From positions 39,947 through 103,946 of the forward strand of contig CAIOSP010000124.1 of the NCBI GenBank assembly GCA_903861005.1: a stretch of 64,000 nucleotides of DNA, in the 5' to 3' direction. The translations under genes were made by a program, and so were the position numbers. This DNA comes from an uncultured Pseudomonadota bacterium. Lineage in GTDB: Bacteria; Myxococcota_A; UBA796; GCA-2862545. This document shows, piece by piece, positions 1-7,908 of this stretch. Under the pieces are notes generated by a model. The model was not told the DNA's origin and made no database searches. It was given only the letters and a program-made list of their open reading frames with translations. The number at the start of each line of letters is the position of its first letter. Position 1 is the first letter of the stretch.

Positions 1-47
1 CCGCATTCCGTACCGACCCGGGATGCCGCTGGCGCGGGGCGCGCCCC

Positions 48-1073
48 CTAATCCCCTTCCCCCCCGTTCGCCACGGCCTGACCCGCACCGTTCACACCCC
101 CGTCGAGAATGAAGCAGATCCCGCCGAACGTCGCCTGGACCAACAGGCCCCCCAGGTGGACCATCAGCACGATCACCGCGGCCACCGACGGGTCGAAAGA
201 GAACAATCCAAGCGCCGCAATTCCCGCGGCCTCGTAGGCGCCGAGCGACGCGGGCGTGGGCACGGTGGCGTTGGCGGCCATCACCGCCGCCCAGAATGTC
301 ACAATGATGGCGGGGGTGGCGACCACGCCTGGGATGCCCCACATGATCCACACCGCGGCCGACATGCCGCCCAGCCACATGAACACCGTGATCAGCACGG
401 CCTCCGCGGTGCGCCAGGGCGCGCCGACCATCGCCCGCAGCCCCTGCTCAAACGCCGCCGCCAGCCCGCCGACCCGCTCCCCGCCCAGGCGCCGGGCCAA
501 GCCGACCACCCGCTCCGGGCCCATCGCGAGCAGCACGGCGAACCCGACGAGCCCGCCCGCGGCCGCCAGACCCAGCAGCAGCCGTACCTCGCCCAGGCGG
601 CCCGACGGATCCAGCGCCGGGTCGGTGGCGCCCAGCGCGCTCGCCACGCCGAACAGCACCAGCAGCGAGAGGATGTCGAGCAGGCGCTCGGCCACGATGC
701 CTGCCAGACCCGTCCCGAACGGTATCTGGAAGCGCCGCTCCAGCATCCAAGGGCGCAGCAGCCCGCCCACCCGCATGGGTGTGAGCATGCCCGCCACAAA
801 GGTGGTGGCGACGATCGACATCACCGACCGCCACGGCGGCCCCACCGGCAGCAGCACCTGCGCGCGTCGGCCGCGCAGCAGGAGCACCAGCACGTCCGCC
901 AGCAGCGCCGGCACCAGGAAGCCCCAGCGGAACGACGACAGCGTAGCCGTGAAACGGCCTGCGTCAAGCGTCTGCGCGATCGCCGCCAACAGCAGCACGG
1001 CGAGCGCGGTCGCCAGGACGGCCCGGAGGCGTCGGCGATCAGGCTTGTTCGGGGCTGGCGGGGGCTGCGTCAA
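48..1073 (-). CDS. UPF0104 / LPG-synthase transmembrane-family protein
   Basis: A 341-residue polytopic inner-membrane protein with about eight hydrophobic segments, beginning near residue 19 after a short basic N-terminus. The stretch with TPMRVGG (98-104) followed by VAERLLD (about 127-133) matches the signature region of the lysylphosphatidylglycerol-synthase transmembrane family (PF03706/UPF0104). Members act as lipid flippases or as undefined membrane factors near glycan and lipid genes. The soluble aminoacyl-transferase domain of true MprF is absent, so lipid lysinylation is not supported. The start is TTG with only a weak GGAC upstream. No partner gene is visible because the window edge lies 47 bp downstream. 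The substrate is unknown. Confidence 0.8.
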   Translation of the reverse strand: MTQPPPAPNKPDRRRLRAVLATALAVLLLAAIAQTLDAGRFTATLSSFRWGFLVPALLADVLVLLLRGRRAQVLLPVGPPWRSVMSIVATTFVAGMLTPMRVGGLLRPWMLERRFQIPFGTGLAGIVAERLLDILSLLVLFGVASALGATDPALDPSGRLGEVRLLLGLAAAGGLVGFAVLLAMGPERVVGLARRLGGERVGGLAAAFEQGLRAMVGAPWRTAEAVLITVFMWLGGMSAAVWIMWGIPGVVATPAIIVTFWAAVMAANATVPTPASLGAYEAAGIAALGLFSFDPSVAAVIVLMVHLGGLLVQATFGGICFILDGGVNGAGQAVANGGEGD

Positions 1074-1235
1074 GACGTCCGAGAGTCGCCCCGCGCGGGC
1101 TCACGCGCAAGCAGGCTCTGGTCGCCCGCGAAAACTTTCCGACCCGCCGAGCAATTCCCGGACGCCAATCTTTATTGTCGTGTACGTTTACAAGGCCGCC
1201 TCTGGGCGCACTTCCCAAAAGAGAAGGACGGGCCC

Positions 1236-1844
1236 TTGGACCACAGCTCGCTGTACGAGCGGATCCTCAAGGCAGTGGACGAGCGGGCGTACTTCACGCC
1301 CGCCGACGCGGTGGACCCTGCCCAGCGCGACGCCATGCGCGAGATCGGCGCCCGCCTGCACGCCCCGGACATGGACCCGGCCGCGCTGCGGCCTTGGATC
1401 CACCGGCTGCACGCCGAGGGCCGGATCGATCGGGTCCACCTGCTCTCGGCCCTGCACGTGGTCGCGGCCAGCCCCAAGGTAGCCGACTGGTCCGAGGCCG
1501 CGCGGCTGGCGGGCGAGCAGGAGCTGGCGGCCCTGGAGCTCGGCGGACCGCACCTGGACGCCAACCTCGCGTCGGTCGACCGTCACCGCGGCGTGCTCGC
1601 GTTCCTGCGCGGCCACCACTCGGTCGCGCTGGATCACTTCACCCGGGCGCTCGAGCGCCAGCGCACCGCCGAGAACGTCGGCAACGTGCTCGCGGCCCTG
1701 CTCAAGCTCGGCGAGATCGAAGAGGCCGAAGAGATCCTGGCCCAGGTCCGTCGAACGCTCTCTCCTTCCATGGTGGCGGACCTGTCACGGGCCATCGACA
1801 CCGACCCTGATCTCGCCGCGCTGCGCGGCCCGGAGCCCCTATGA
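1236..1844 (+). CDS. TPR-containing hypothetical protein
   Basis: A 202-residue soluble protein without signal peptide. The C-terminal half has Ala/Leu-rich helix pairs typical of tetratricopeptide repeats (for example a segment around residues 125-185 with FLRGHHSVALDHFTRAL and a following helix pair). I chose the TTG at 1236 because an AGAAGGA Shine-Dalgarno lies about 8 nt upstream; the first ATG (1335) would remove an acidic N-terminal region with the same codon character. Its stop overlaps the next start (ATGA), so it heads a three-gene operon with a small secreted protein and a sigma-like protein. The function is unknown; a scaffold or regulatory role is only inferred. Confidence 0.7.
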   Translation: MDHSSLYERILKAVDERAYFTPADAVDPAQRDAMREIGARLHAPDMDPAALRPWIHRLHAEGRIDRVHLLSALHVVAASPKVADWSEAARLAGEQELAALELGGPHLDANLASVDRHRGVLAFLRGHHSVALDHFTRALERQRTAENVGNVLAALLKLGEIEEAEEILAQVRRTLSPSMVADLSRAIDTDPDLAALRGPEPL

Positions 1845-2095
1845 AGACCATGCTCGCCCTGATCCTCGTCGCGATGGGTGTCACGCCGAACGAGACGACG
1901 TCGCAGCGGGCGATGTGCGCGTTCGTGGAGACGGTGAGCGCGGGCCAATGGACCTGCCAACGCCTCGCTGTCTGGGCCCGCAAGGGTCACGACGAGCTCC
2001 CCCGCTCGCTCGCCAGCAAGCTCCCGCCGCCTCCCGCTGAAGACGAGGTCACCGACACCGACGACAGCGCTGAGCGCATCTCCAACGGATTCTGA
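1841..2095 (+). CDS. small hypothetical protein with hydrophobic N-terminus
   Basis: An 84-residue protein beginning MKTMLALILVAMG, a plausible short signal peptide or membrane anchor. It has two cysteines (in RAMCAF and WTCQRL) that could form a disulfide and a proline/acidic C-terminus. The ATG overlaps the stop of the TPR gene by 4 nt and the stop lies 3 nt before the sigma-like gene, so all three are probably co-translated. I recognise no family. The tight coupling is the main evidence that it is a real gene. Confidence 0.6.
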   Translation: MKTMLALILVAMGVTPNETTSQRAMCAFVETVSAGQWTCQRLAVWARKGHDELPRSLASKLPPPPAEDEVTDTDDSAERISNGF

Positions 2096-2098
2096 TCG

Positions 2099-2710
2099 AT
2101 GGGCTCCCTCCACCTCGACGTGAGGCGGCTGCTCGCAGACCGCCACGGACCGGAAGCGGCGGCCATGTTCCGCACGCTCGCCGCGTTCGTCGAACGTCGG
2201 GTGGGCTACCTGTCGCGCACCCGCTGTCGCGATCTCCTGGCCGACGCGGACCAGGAAGAGATCCTCGGCGAAGTCCTGTTCACCCTGATGGAAGGCGCGC
2301 TGGGCCGCTTCCGCGGAGAGACGACCGCCGAGCTGCAGGCGTTCGTGCGCACCGTGACCGACCGCACCACCCTGCGTCGCGCGCAGCTCCGGCTCCGCGA
2401 GCGCGAGACCGTCGAAGACCTGCACGGCGTCCATTGGACCCCGACCGCGCCCGCCCCCGACGAGGCGGTGGAGCTGTGGGTCGACTCGCCGCTGGATCTG
2501 GCCGACCGCACCTTCTTGTCCGACCTGCTCCACGCGGGCAGCCAGGCCGACCTAGCCCGCAAGAGCGGGGTCAGCCGAGCCGCGGTCAGCCAGCGGCTCA
2601 CCCGCATCCGCGATCGCATCGCCCGCCTGCCGCAGTCGCAGCGCGACGCGCACGACGCGTGGCTGGAGCACACCGCAACCGCCGCGGTGTCGGGCGACGC
2701 GCCGTCGTAG
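2099..2710 (+). CDS. sigma-70-like / ECF-like transcription regulator
   Basis: A 203-residue soluble protein with the layout of a minimal sigma factor. Residues about 45-100 (acidic helix with ADQEEILGEVL, then FRGETTAELQAFVRT) resemble sigma region 2. Residues about 138-175 form a helix-turn-helix with AGSQADLARKSGVSRAAVSQR, like region 4. The linker is short. It follows the small secreted protein by 3 nt. The pairing with a TPR and a secreted protein suggests a signalling operon, but no recognisable anti-sigma factor is present. It could instead be a sigma-fold regulator that no longer binds RNA polymerase. Confidence 0.6.
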   Translation: MGSLHLDVRRLLADRHGPEAAAMFRTLAAFVERRVGYLSRTRCRDLLADADQEEILGEVLFTLMEGALGRFRGETTAELQAFVRTVTDRTTLRRAQLRLRERETVEDLHGVHWTPTAPAPDEAVELWVDSPLDLADRTFLSDLLHAGSQADLARKSGVSRAAVSQRLTRIRDRIARLPQSQRDAHDAWLEHTATAAVSGDAPS

Positions 2711-2717
2711 GTCTGGC

Positions 2718-3146
2718 CTACTCGCCCTCGGGGACGTCGAGCGGCAGGCTGCCGACGACCTCCTCGGGGAGCTGCACGCCGAGCGCTTCGATGGCGAGCT
2801 CGCCGAACTCCGTCAGCTCGACCAGCCGCGCCTCCAGCGCGTCGTGCAGGGTGACGGGCATGTCGTCGGTCCACGTCAGGTACAGGCGCAGGTCGTCGAC
2901 GACGGCGTAGAAGCCCTCCAGCGCGCGCACCTGGGCCGGCTCGAGCAGCACCAGATCCGGCAGCGCGGCGGTGCGCCAGCGGGTGAACAGCGTGTCCAGG
3001 AACGGCTCGCGGGAGCGGTGCCTGGACCAGATGGTCACCATGAACTCCAGGCGCTCGCGCAGCTGCACGACCACCCGAGCCACCTCCATCGCGAGCAGCA
3101 GACGCAAGCGGTCGGCGCGCGTCACGTCCGCGGAACCTCCGGTCAT
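2718..3146 (-). CDS. hypothetical protein, helical
   Basis: A 142-residue protein, mostly amphipathic helix, with no signal peptide, membrane segment or motif I recognise. I chose the ATG at 3146 because a strong GAGGTGGAG purine tract sits directly upstream. Reading further upstream in frame gives only arginine-rich shadow sequence antisense to the next gene. It is convergent with the sigma-like gene (stops 7 bp apart) and divergent from the secreted protein at 3249. Confidence 0.6.
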   Translation of the reverse strand: MTGGSADVTRADRLRLLLAMEVARVVVQLRERLEFMVTIWSRHRSREPFLDTLFTRWRTAALPDLVLLEPAQVRALEGFYAVVDDLRLYLTWTDDMPVTLHDALEARLVELTEFGELAIEALGVQLPEEVVGSLPLDVPEGE

Positions 3147-3248
3147 CTCCACCTCGCGGGCGCGGCGTATCCGCGGGCAGGTACGCGGACCACCGTGGAA
3201 GTCACCGACGCGCTTGTGCGTTAGCTGTTCCCATCCTGCGGAGCTCCC

Positions 3249-3773
3249 ATGTCGGTCCTGCTCGCCCTCCTGCTGTCCGCCCACGCGGGCGAGGCCCCCG
3301 CCCCGTCCGAGGTCGTGTCGATGACCACGGTCGACATCGACGTCGTCACGTTCGACCTGCCCACCTGCGACAAGGTGCGCGCGGAGTACCGCGACGCCCG
3401 CCCCGGTGAGCCCAAGGCACCCAAGATCAAGGTCGTGCTGCGCAACCGCAGCGGCCAGATGTGCCTGTACAAGGGCCTCGCGTTCGCGGGCACGCTGGCG
3501 GGCACCTACCAGTCGACGATCACCACCCCAGACGGCTCGGGCTTCTTCATCCCGCCGGACGGCGAGGTCGAGCTGCGGCTGCACCTCACGCCGTCGGACA
3601 CGCCCCGCGACGTGATCCGCATGCAGATCCCGCCGGACAGCGGCTTGGTCGTGCTGGAAGGCTTCGCTGCGGCCAATGCGCCGGGCGCGACGCCCCCGCC
3701 CGCGACGCCGCCTGTGGTGGAAGAACCCGCGCGCGGCCACGGCAAGCCGCCCAAGGTCAAGCCCTCAAAGTAG
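3249..3773 (+). CDS. hypothetical secreted or periplasmic protein
   Basis: A 174-residue protein with a short signal peptide (MSVLLALLLSAHAGEA, probable cleavage after AHA). A compact beta-rich region with two cysteines (near residues 40 and 74) follows, then a Pro/Ala-rich tail ending in basic residues (GHGKPPKVKPSK). The folded part looks like a small Ig-like or cupredoxin-like sandwich, but no metal-ligand set is complete. Its last 9 nt overlap the 3-prime end of the convergent phosphodiesterase gene. Function unknown. Confidence 0.65.
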   Translation: MSVLLALLLSAHAGEAPAPSEVVSMTTVDIDVVTFDLPTCDKVRAEYRDARPGEPKAPKIKVVLRNRSGQMCLYKGLAFAGTLAGTYQSTITTPDGSGFFIPPDGEVELRLHLTPSDTPRDVIRMQIPPDSGLVVLEGFAAANAPGATPPPATPPVVEEPARGHGKPPKVKPSK

Positions 3774-4631
3774 CCAGGACTTCCCGTCCAGGTCCTCGTA
3801 CGGCACGCCGAGCCAGTCCAGCGCGGTGGGCGCCACGTCCATGTGGTTCGCGTCCGACGGCGCGTCGCCGCCCGCGGGCAGCCCGCCGCCGACCACGCCC
3901 ACCGGGATGGTCTGCGTGTCCACGCTCGGCTCCTCGTGGCCGGTCCCCAGCCCGCCGTGGTCGGTGACCAGCGCGACGAGCCAGTCGGCGTTCTCCGCGT
4001 CGGCGGTCACCGCGTCGATCGCCCCCGCGACGTCGGCGTCCACGCCCTCGATCGCCGCGATGTACTCCGGGTTGTCGGCGGAGAAGCCGCTGCTGTGGCC
4101 CGCGTGGTCGACTGAGTCGAAGTGCGAGAACACCAGGTCGAACTCGCCGGACTCGATGCGCGTGACGAGCGCGGCGCCCACGGCCTCGTCGGTGCCCTGA
4201 TCCATGGCGTCGGTCGCGTCAGGCCCCACCAGCGGCAGGATGCCGACCCAGTCGAACACCGCGGCGGTGCTTCGCCCGGCGGCGCGGACGCGGCTGAGGA
4301 AGCTGGGCCAGTCGGGGCTGATGCTGCCGAGGTCGTCGTTGCTCTCGACGCCGTGGTCTTCGACCTCCACGCCGGTGAGGACGGACGCCCAGCCGGGGCC
4401 GCTCAACGTCACGCCCTGCGCGTGCGTGTGCGCGTCGAGCGCGAGCACGCCGCGCTCGAACAGCGCGTCCAGGTTGGGGGTGTTGGCCGCGGCAAGCGCG
4501 TCAGGACGCAGGCCGTCGACGCCGATCACGAACACCTTGTGCGGCAGCCCGCCGGACGAGTCCGTGTCGTCCTTCGTCGGGTCGCCGCCTGCGCAGGCGG
4601 CCAGAAAGGCCAGGGGCAGCACGCGCTTCAT
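3765..4631 (-). CDS. alkaline-phosphatase-superfamily phosphodiesterase, lipoprotein
   Basis: A 288-residue lipoprotein (lipobox LAAC, acylated Cys13). It belongs to the type I phosphodiesterase / nucleotide pyrophosphatase branch of the alkaline phosphatase superfamily. Visible metal and nucleophile motifs are VDGLRPD near the mature start, TLSGPGWAS (nucleophile region), DSVDHAGH and TDHGG. The mature protein starts with an Asp/Thr/Ser-rich linker. It is probably anchored in the outer membrane or facing the periplasm and cleaves phosphate diesters or monoesters. The start overlaps the stop of the radical SAM gene by 4 nt, so the two are translationally coupled. Substrate not predictable. 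Confidence 0.88.
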   Translation of the reverse strand: MKRVLPLAFLAACAGGDPTKDDTDSSGGLPHKVFVIGVDGLRPDALAAANTPNLDALFERGVLALDAHTHAQGVTLSGPGWASVLTGVEVEDHGVESNDDLGSISPDWPSFLSRVRAAGRSTAAVFDWVGILPLVGPDATDAMDQGTDEAVGAALVTRIESGEFDLVFSHFDSVDHAGHSSGFSADNPEYIAAIEGVDADVAGAIDAVTADAENADWLVALVTDHGGLGTGHEEPSVDTQTIPVGVVGGGLPAGGDAPSDANHMDVAPTALDWLGVPYEDLDGKSWLL

Positions 4632-6322
4632 GGGGAGGCCTCCGTCGGCCCCGCCTGCGCGGCCGGGCCGTCCGATCGGTAGCCCTTCTTGGTCATCCAG
4701 CCGATGAAGCTGGCCATGATCTTGCCCACGTCCACGTTGTTCTTGGTGACGGTAGGCCGGTACGACCAGTCGAGTAGGAAGTGGTTGTCGGTGGCGTCGA
4801 TCCAGTAGCGGTCCACGCCCGTGCGGTCGTCGAGCGTGGCCAGGACGAACTTGTCCTTGTGCTCGGTCTCGTGGAGGAACGAGTTGCCGCCGTAGATCGT
4901 GCCGTCCCAGTCCACCGTCACCTCGCCGTTGAGGCGCATGGCGACGGGCTTGTGCTGCATGTTGATGAACTCGATCGACTCGCCCCGCGCCCAGCGGGCG
5001 ATCAGGCCCTGCCCAATCTGATGCAGGCCGCGCGCGAACGACGCGGTCTCGGCCTCGGTCCACACACGGCCCAGCATGTTGTTGATCTGGATGCGCTTGA
5101 AGCCCAGGTCCGCGATGTGGAAGAAGTTCGCGGGCATCGCGTCGACGTTGGTCGGGTGGACGACCATGATCACGTACTGCTCGATGCCGCTCGCGAGGAT
5201 CGCCGAGGCGTGCGTGGCGATGGAGTTGTCGTAGCTCTTGGCCGCCTTCCAGCGGGAGGGACGGAAGCGGTTCTGGGTCCGTTCGTCGCCGTCGAGGGAG
5301 AGCTCTAAGCGGATCGGGCGCTCCTTCATCCAGCTCAGTTTCTCCTCGTCGAGCGACCAGCCGTTGCTGCTGACGACGTACGAGGGCGTCTTCCCCAAGG
5401 CGCGGGCGCGCGTCTGCGCGTAGTCGATGGCGTGCTGGAGCACCGGCCACGCCAGCAGCGCCTCGCCTCCGAAGAACTGGATCATCACGTCCGTCAGGTC
5501 CGTCGACAGCGCCAGGTCCACGCCGCGCTCGGCCACCTCGACCGTCATCACGCGGCCGTCCTGCTTGGGGATGTAGCAGTAGGAGCAGCGCAGCTCGCAC
5601 TGCCAGGTGGGGATGAGCACCACCCGGCGCGTGGTGTCGTAGGTGTACTGCCGGAAGCGCTTCATCCAGCCTTCGACGTCGCCCAGCAGCGACGTCGCCA
5701 GCGCCATCGCCGGCTCCTTGCCCATCGCCCCGCCGGGCCAACCGTCGGCCAGCCGGAGCCAGGCGCGGCGCAGCGACGCGAAGATCGCGCGTCGCGGGGC
5801 GTCGTCCAGGCGACGCACGAGGAACTCACCGAGGCGGCGCGCCACCTCATCGGTGGTGCCGTCCAGCCGGGCGCTCCACACGGCCCGCAGGCGCTCCAGG
5901 CTCAGGGTGTAGTGGCGCTCGGCGTCGAGCACGCCGGCGTCCACGGCGGCGGCCACCCACGCGTCCTTGGGTCGAACATCCCCGTGCGTCACGAACTCAA
6001 GCCGACCCGGGAAGCGCAGCGCGAGCGCCGCCACCTCACCCAGCGTGGCGATCAGCTCGTCGGGCGTGGTCAACACGTCCGCCAGCGGCGCGATCAGCGT
6101 CACGTCCACGCCGTGCGCCGCGAGGGCGTGCACCGCCGCCCGGACTGTCGTCAGGTCGTAGTCGGCGCCCGCCCGCGTGAGCGCGGCGTCGTGAAGGCCG
6201 CGGAGCGCCAGCGTGGCGCGCCGACCGGCGGTCATCCAGGACGGCGCCTGCGGGTCAGGCCGAACCCCGTCCGGTCCGTGCACAACCAGCTCGGACACCT
6301 CGAAGCGCTGCGCGTCGCCCAT
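4628..6322 (-). CDS. radical SAM protein with N-terminal extension
   Basis: A 564-residue cytosolic enzyme. Residues 1-225 are an uncharacterised helical domain. The radical SAM core starts near 233 with the cluster motif C242-x3-C246-x2-C249 and has the GGE motif in FFGGEALL (283-290). The later region where SPASM proteins carry Cys ligands reads WDGTIYGGNSFLHE, so the shape is kept but the cysteines are missing. The ATG at 6322 is used because the frame upstream reads as shadow of the methyltransferase. It is coupled to a lipoprotein phosphodiesterase downstream. A role in peptide or protein modification is likely for the fold, but no precursor peptide was found. Confidence 0.85.
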   Translation of the reverse strand: MGDAQRFEVSELVVHGPDGVRPDPQAPSWMTAGRRATLALRGLHDAALTRAGADYDLTTVRAAVHALAAHGVDVTLIAPLADVLTTPDELIATLGEVAALALRFPGRLEFVTHGDVRPKDAWVAAAVDAGVLDAERHYTLSLERLRAVWSARLDGTTDEVARRLGEFLVRRLDDAPRRAIFASLRRAWLRLADGWPGGAMGKEPAMALATSLLGDVEGWMKRFRQYTYDTTRRVVLIPTWQCELRCSYCYIPKQDGRVMTVEVAERGVDLALSTDLTDVMIQFFGGEALLAWPVLQHAIDYAQTRARALGKTPSYVVSSNGWSLDEEKLSWMKERPIRLELSLDGDERTQNRFRPSRWKAAKSYDNSIATHASAILASGIEQYVIMVVHPTNVDAMPANFFHIADLGFKRIQINNMLGRVWTEAETASFARGLHQIGQGLIARWARGESIEFINMQHKPVAMRLNGEVTVDWDGTIYGGNSFLHETEHKDKFVLATLDDRTGVDRYWIDATDNHFLLDWSYRPTVTKNNVDVGKIMASFIGWMTKKGYRSDGPAAQAGPTEASP

Positions 6323-6348
6323 GGGCAAAGGACTCCGGAGCCGAGATG

Positions 6349-7827
6349 CTAGCACGGGAGCGGCCAAGCCACCCCCGCCGAGGCGTCGAGCCACGCGCCC
6401 TCCTCCGCGGTCACGCCGTACGCGTCGCGCACCCGCCGCTCGGCGGTGGCCCGATCCACGCCCTCCAATGGCCCCTCCGGGGGCGCCGGGATGGGCATGG
6501 ACGCCAGGTAGCTCCCCAAGAAGTGCAGGTAGCCGCCTCCCTTGCGGGTGCCCGCGAACAGCTGCGCGTACAGCACGTGGAACACGTCGCTCTGCAGCAC
6601 CCACACGAGCCACGCGAGCGTGCGCTCACCCTCGTCCAGGCCGTCGCGCGAGCGCACCAGCAGGAAGGTGTCCTTGAGCACCAGGCCCGATCGGTCGAGC
6701 GCGGCGCGGCAGCGTCGGGCGTTCTGCGCGACCACCACCTTGGGGGCGTCGAACAAGGCGATCGCCGGGAACGCGTTGCCCACCTCGCGGGCGCGCGCCT
6801 CGTCGTAGTCGACCCACGCGCCCGCCCAGCGGATCTCGCCGTCGTCGAGCTCCCGGTTCCCGGCGAAGCTGCCGCCGCCCAGGAAGCGCCGCGCGTGCGG
6901 AGAGTCAGGGCGGTCGGCCGACACAAAGCGCTCCCGCAGGCCCGCGCGGTGAAAGGACACCGTCCAGCGGATCTCGAAGCGATCGCCCAGCGGCGCCAGG
7001 GACGGCTCGCGCAGCACCCGGCGCAGGAGCGCGCCGCCGACGCCCTGCCAGGGCACGCCCCACCGACCGCCGAGCTTCGACGCGACGAGCGTGTGCTCCA
7101 GGCCCTCGTCCGCGCCTCGCGCGCGTAGAGTCCGCGGGCCGCCCTCCGTCCACGTCAGCACGACTGGATAGACCGCCGCCGCCGCCCCAAAGTCCCCGGC
7201 GCCGCCGCGGTCTTCCAGGCTCACCGTCCCCCGCGACAGCAGCAGCGCGCGCAGCCCCGCCGTCGCGCCGGTCACCAGCAGGCGGTTCGGCACGATGAGC
7301 GACACCTGCCCGCCGGGCGACACCAGCCGCGACGCGAGCTCCACGAAGATCGCGTACAGATCGAACGCGCCCGTCGCCGCCTCCCAGCCGTCCTTGCGGA
7401 GCCGTCTCTTGAGCGCGTCCGACATGCGCTTGGACTCCAGGTACGGCGGGTTGCCCACCACGCGGTCGAAGCGGGCGTCGGTCGGATCCAGCGCGTCCCG
7501 GTGCACCAGCGAGAGCGTGGCGCCCGCGGCCCTCGCGAGCGGCTCCAGGCGCGCCGACGCCACGGCGAGCGCGTCCCCGTCGATGTCCCAGCCCTCGACG
7601 TGCAGGCCTGGGACCCGGTCGTCGATCGCGCGCTGGAGCACGGCCTCAAGGAACGCGCCGTCGCCGCAGGACGGGTCTAGCCAGCGGCTCGCCATGTCGA
7701 GCCCGTCGACCACGTGCCGCGCCAGCGCGTCGGGCGTGTACACGCGCCCGTTGAGCTTGGGCACGGACGTGCGACGACCCACCTGGTTGTCGCGGCCCGT
7801 GGCGTACGGTGTCGGCGCGTCGTGCAT
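6349..7827 (-). CDS. N6-adenine DNA methyltransferase (Eco57I/TaqI type), orphan
   Basis: A 492-residue class I methyltransferase. SAM-binding motif I is DPSCGDGAFL (51-60) and the amino-methyltransferase motif is NPPY (126-129). Both fit gamma-type N6-adenine DNA methyltransferases. The C-terminal half (about 230-492) is long enough to be a target-recognition domain, as in TaqI-like enzymes. The ATG at 7827 has GGAG 5 nt upstream; a GTG ten codons earlier is possible. No endonuclease motif or restriction gene is next to it, so a regulatory or solitary methylase is more likely than a complete restriction system. It lies 26 nt upstream of the radical SAM gene. Confidence 0.87.
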   Translation of the reverse strand: MHDAPTPYATGRDNQVGRRTSVPKLNGRVYTPDALARHVVDGLDMASRWLDPSCGDGAFLEAVLQRAIDDRVPGLHVEGWDIDGDALAVASARLEPLARAAGATLSLVHRDALDPTDARFDRVVGNPPYLESKRMSDALKRRLRKDGWEAATGAFDLYAIFVELASRLVSPGGQVSLIVPNRLLVTGATAGLRALLLSRGTVSLEDRGGAGDFGAAAAVYPVVLTWTEGGPRTLRARGADEGLEHTLVASKLGGRWGVPWQGVGGALLRRVLREPSLAPLGDRFEIRWTVSFHRAGLRERFVSADRPDSPHARRFLGGGSFAGNRELDDGEIRWAGAWVDYDEARAREVGNAFPAIALFDAPKVVVAQNARRCRAALDRSGLVLKDTFLLVRSRDGLDEGERTLAWLVWVLQSDVFHVLYAQLFAGTRKGGGYLHFLGSYLASMPIPAPPEGPLEGVDRATAERRVRDAYGVTAEEGAWLDASAGVAWPLPC

Positions 7828-7908
7828 CGTCGCTCCAGCAGCGTCCTTGCTGGTCACGCGCGCGCTGTCGAGGGTGGCGTGCGGCGTCCGCGCGGGTTTT
7901 GGTGTGCC

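Noticed and set aside
156..1235. Long plus-strand frame upstream of the TPR gene
   Set aside because: It is antisense to the membrane protein gene and rich in Arg/His/Gln; only the part from the TTG at 1236 has a ribosome site and ordinary composition.
4632..5741. N-terminal extension of the phosphodiesterase frame
   Set aside because: The frame upstream of the lipoprotein ATG is antisense-type shadow of the radical SAM gene; the lipobox fixes the start.
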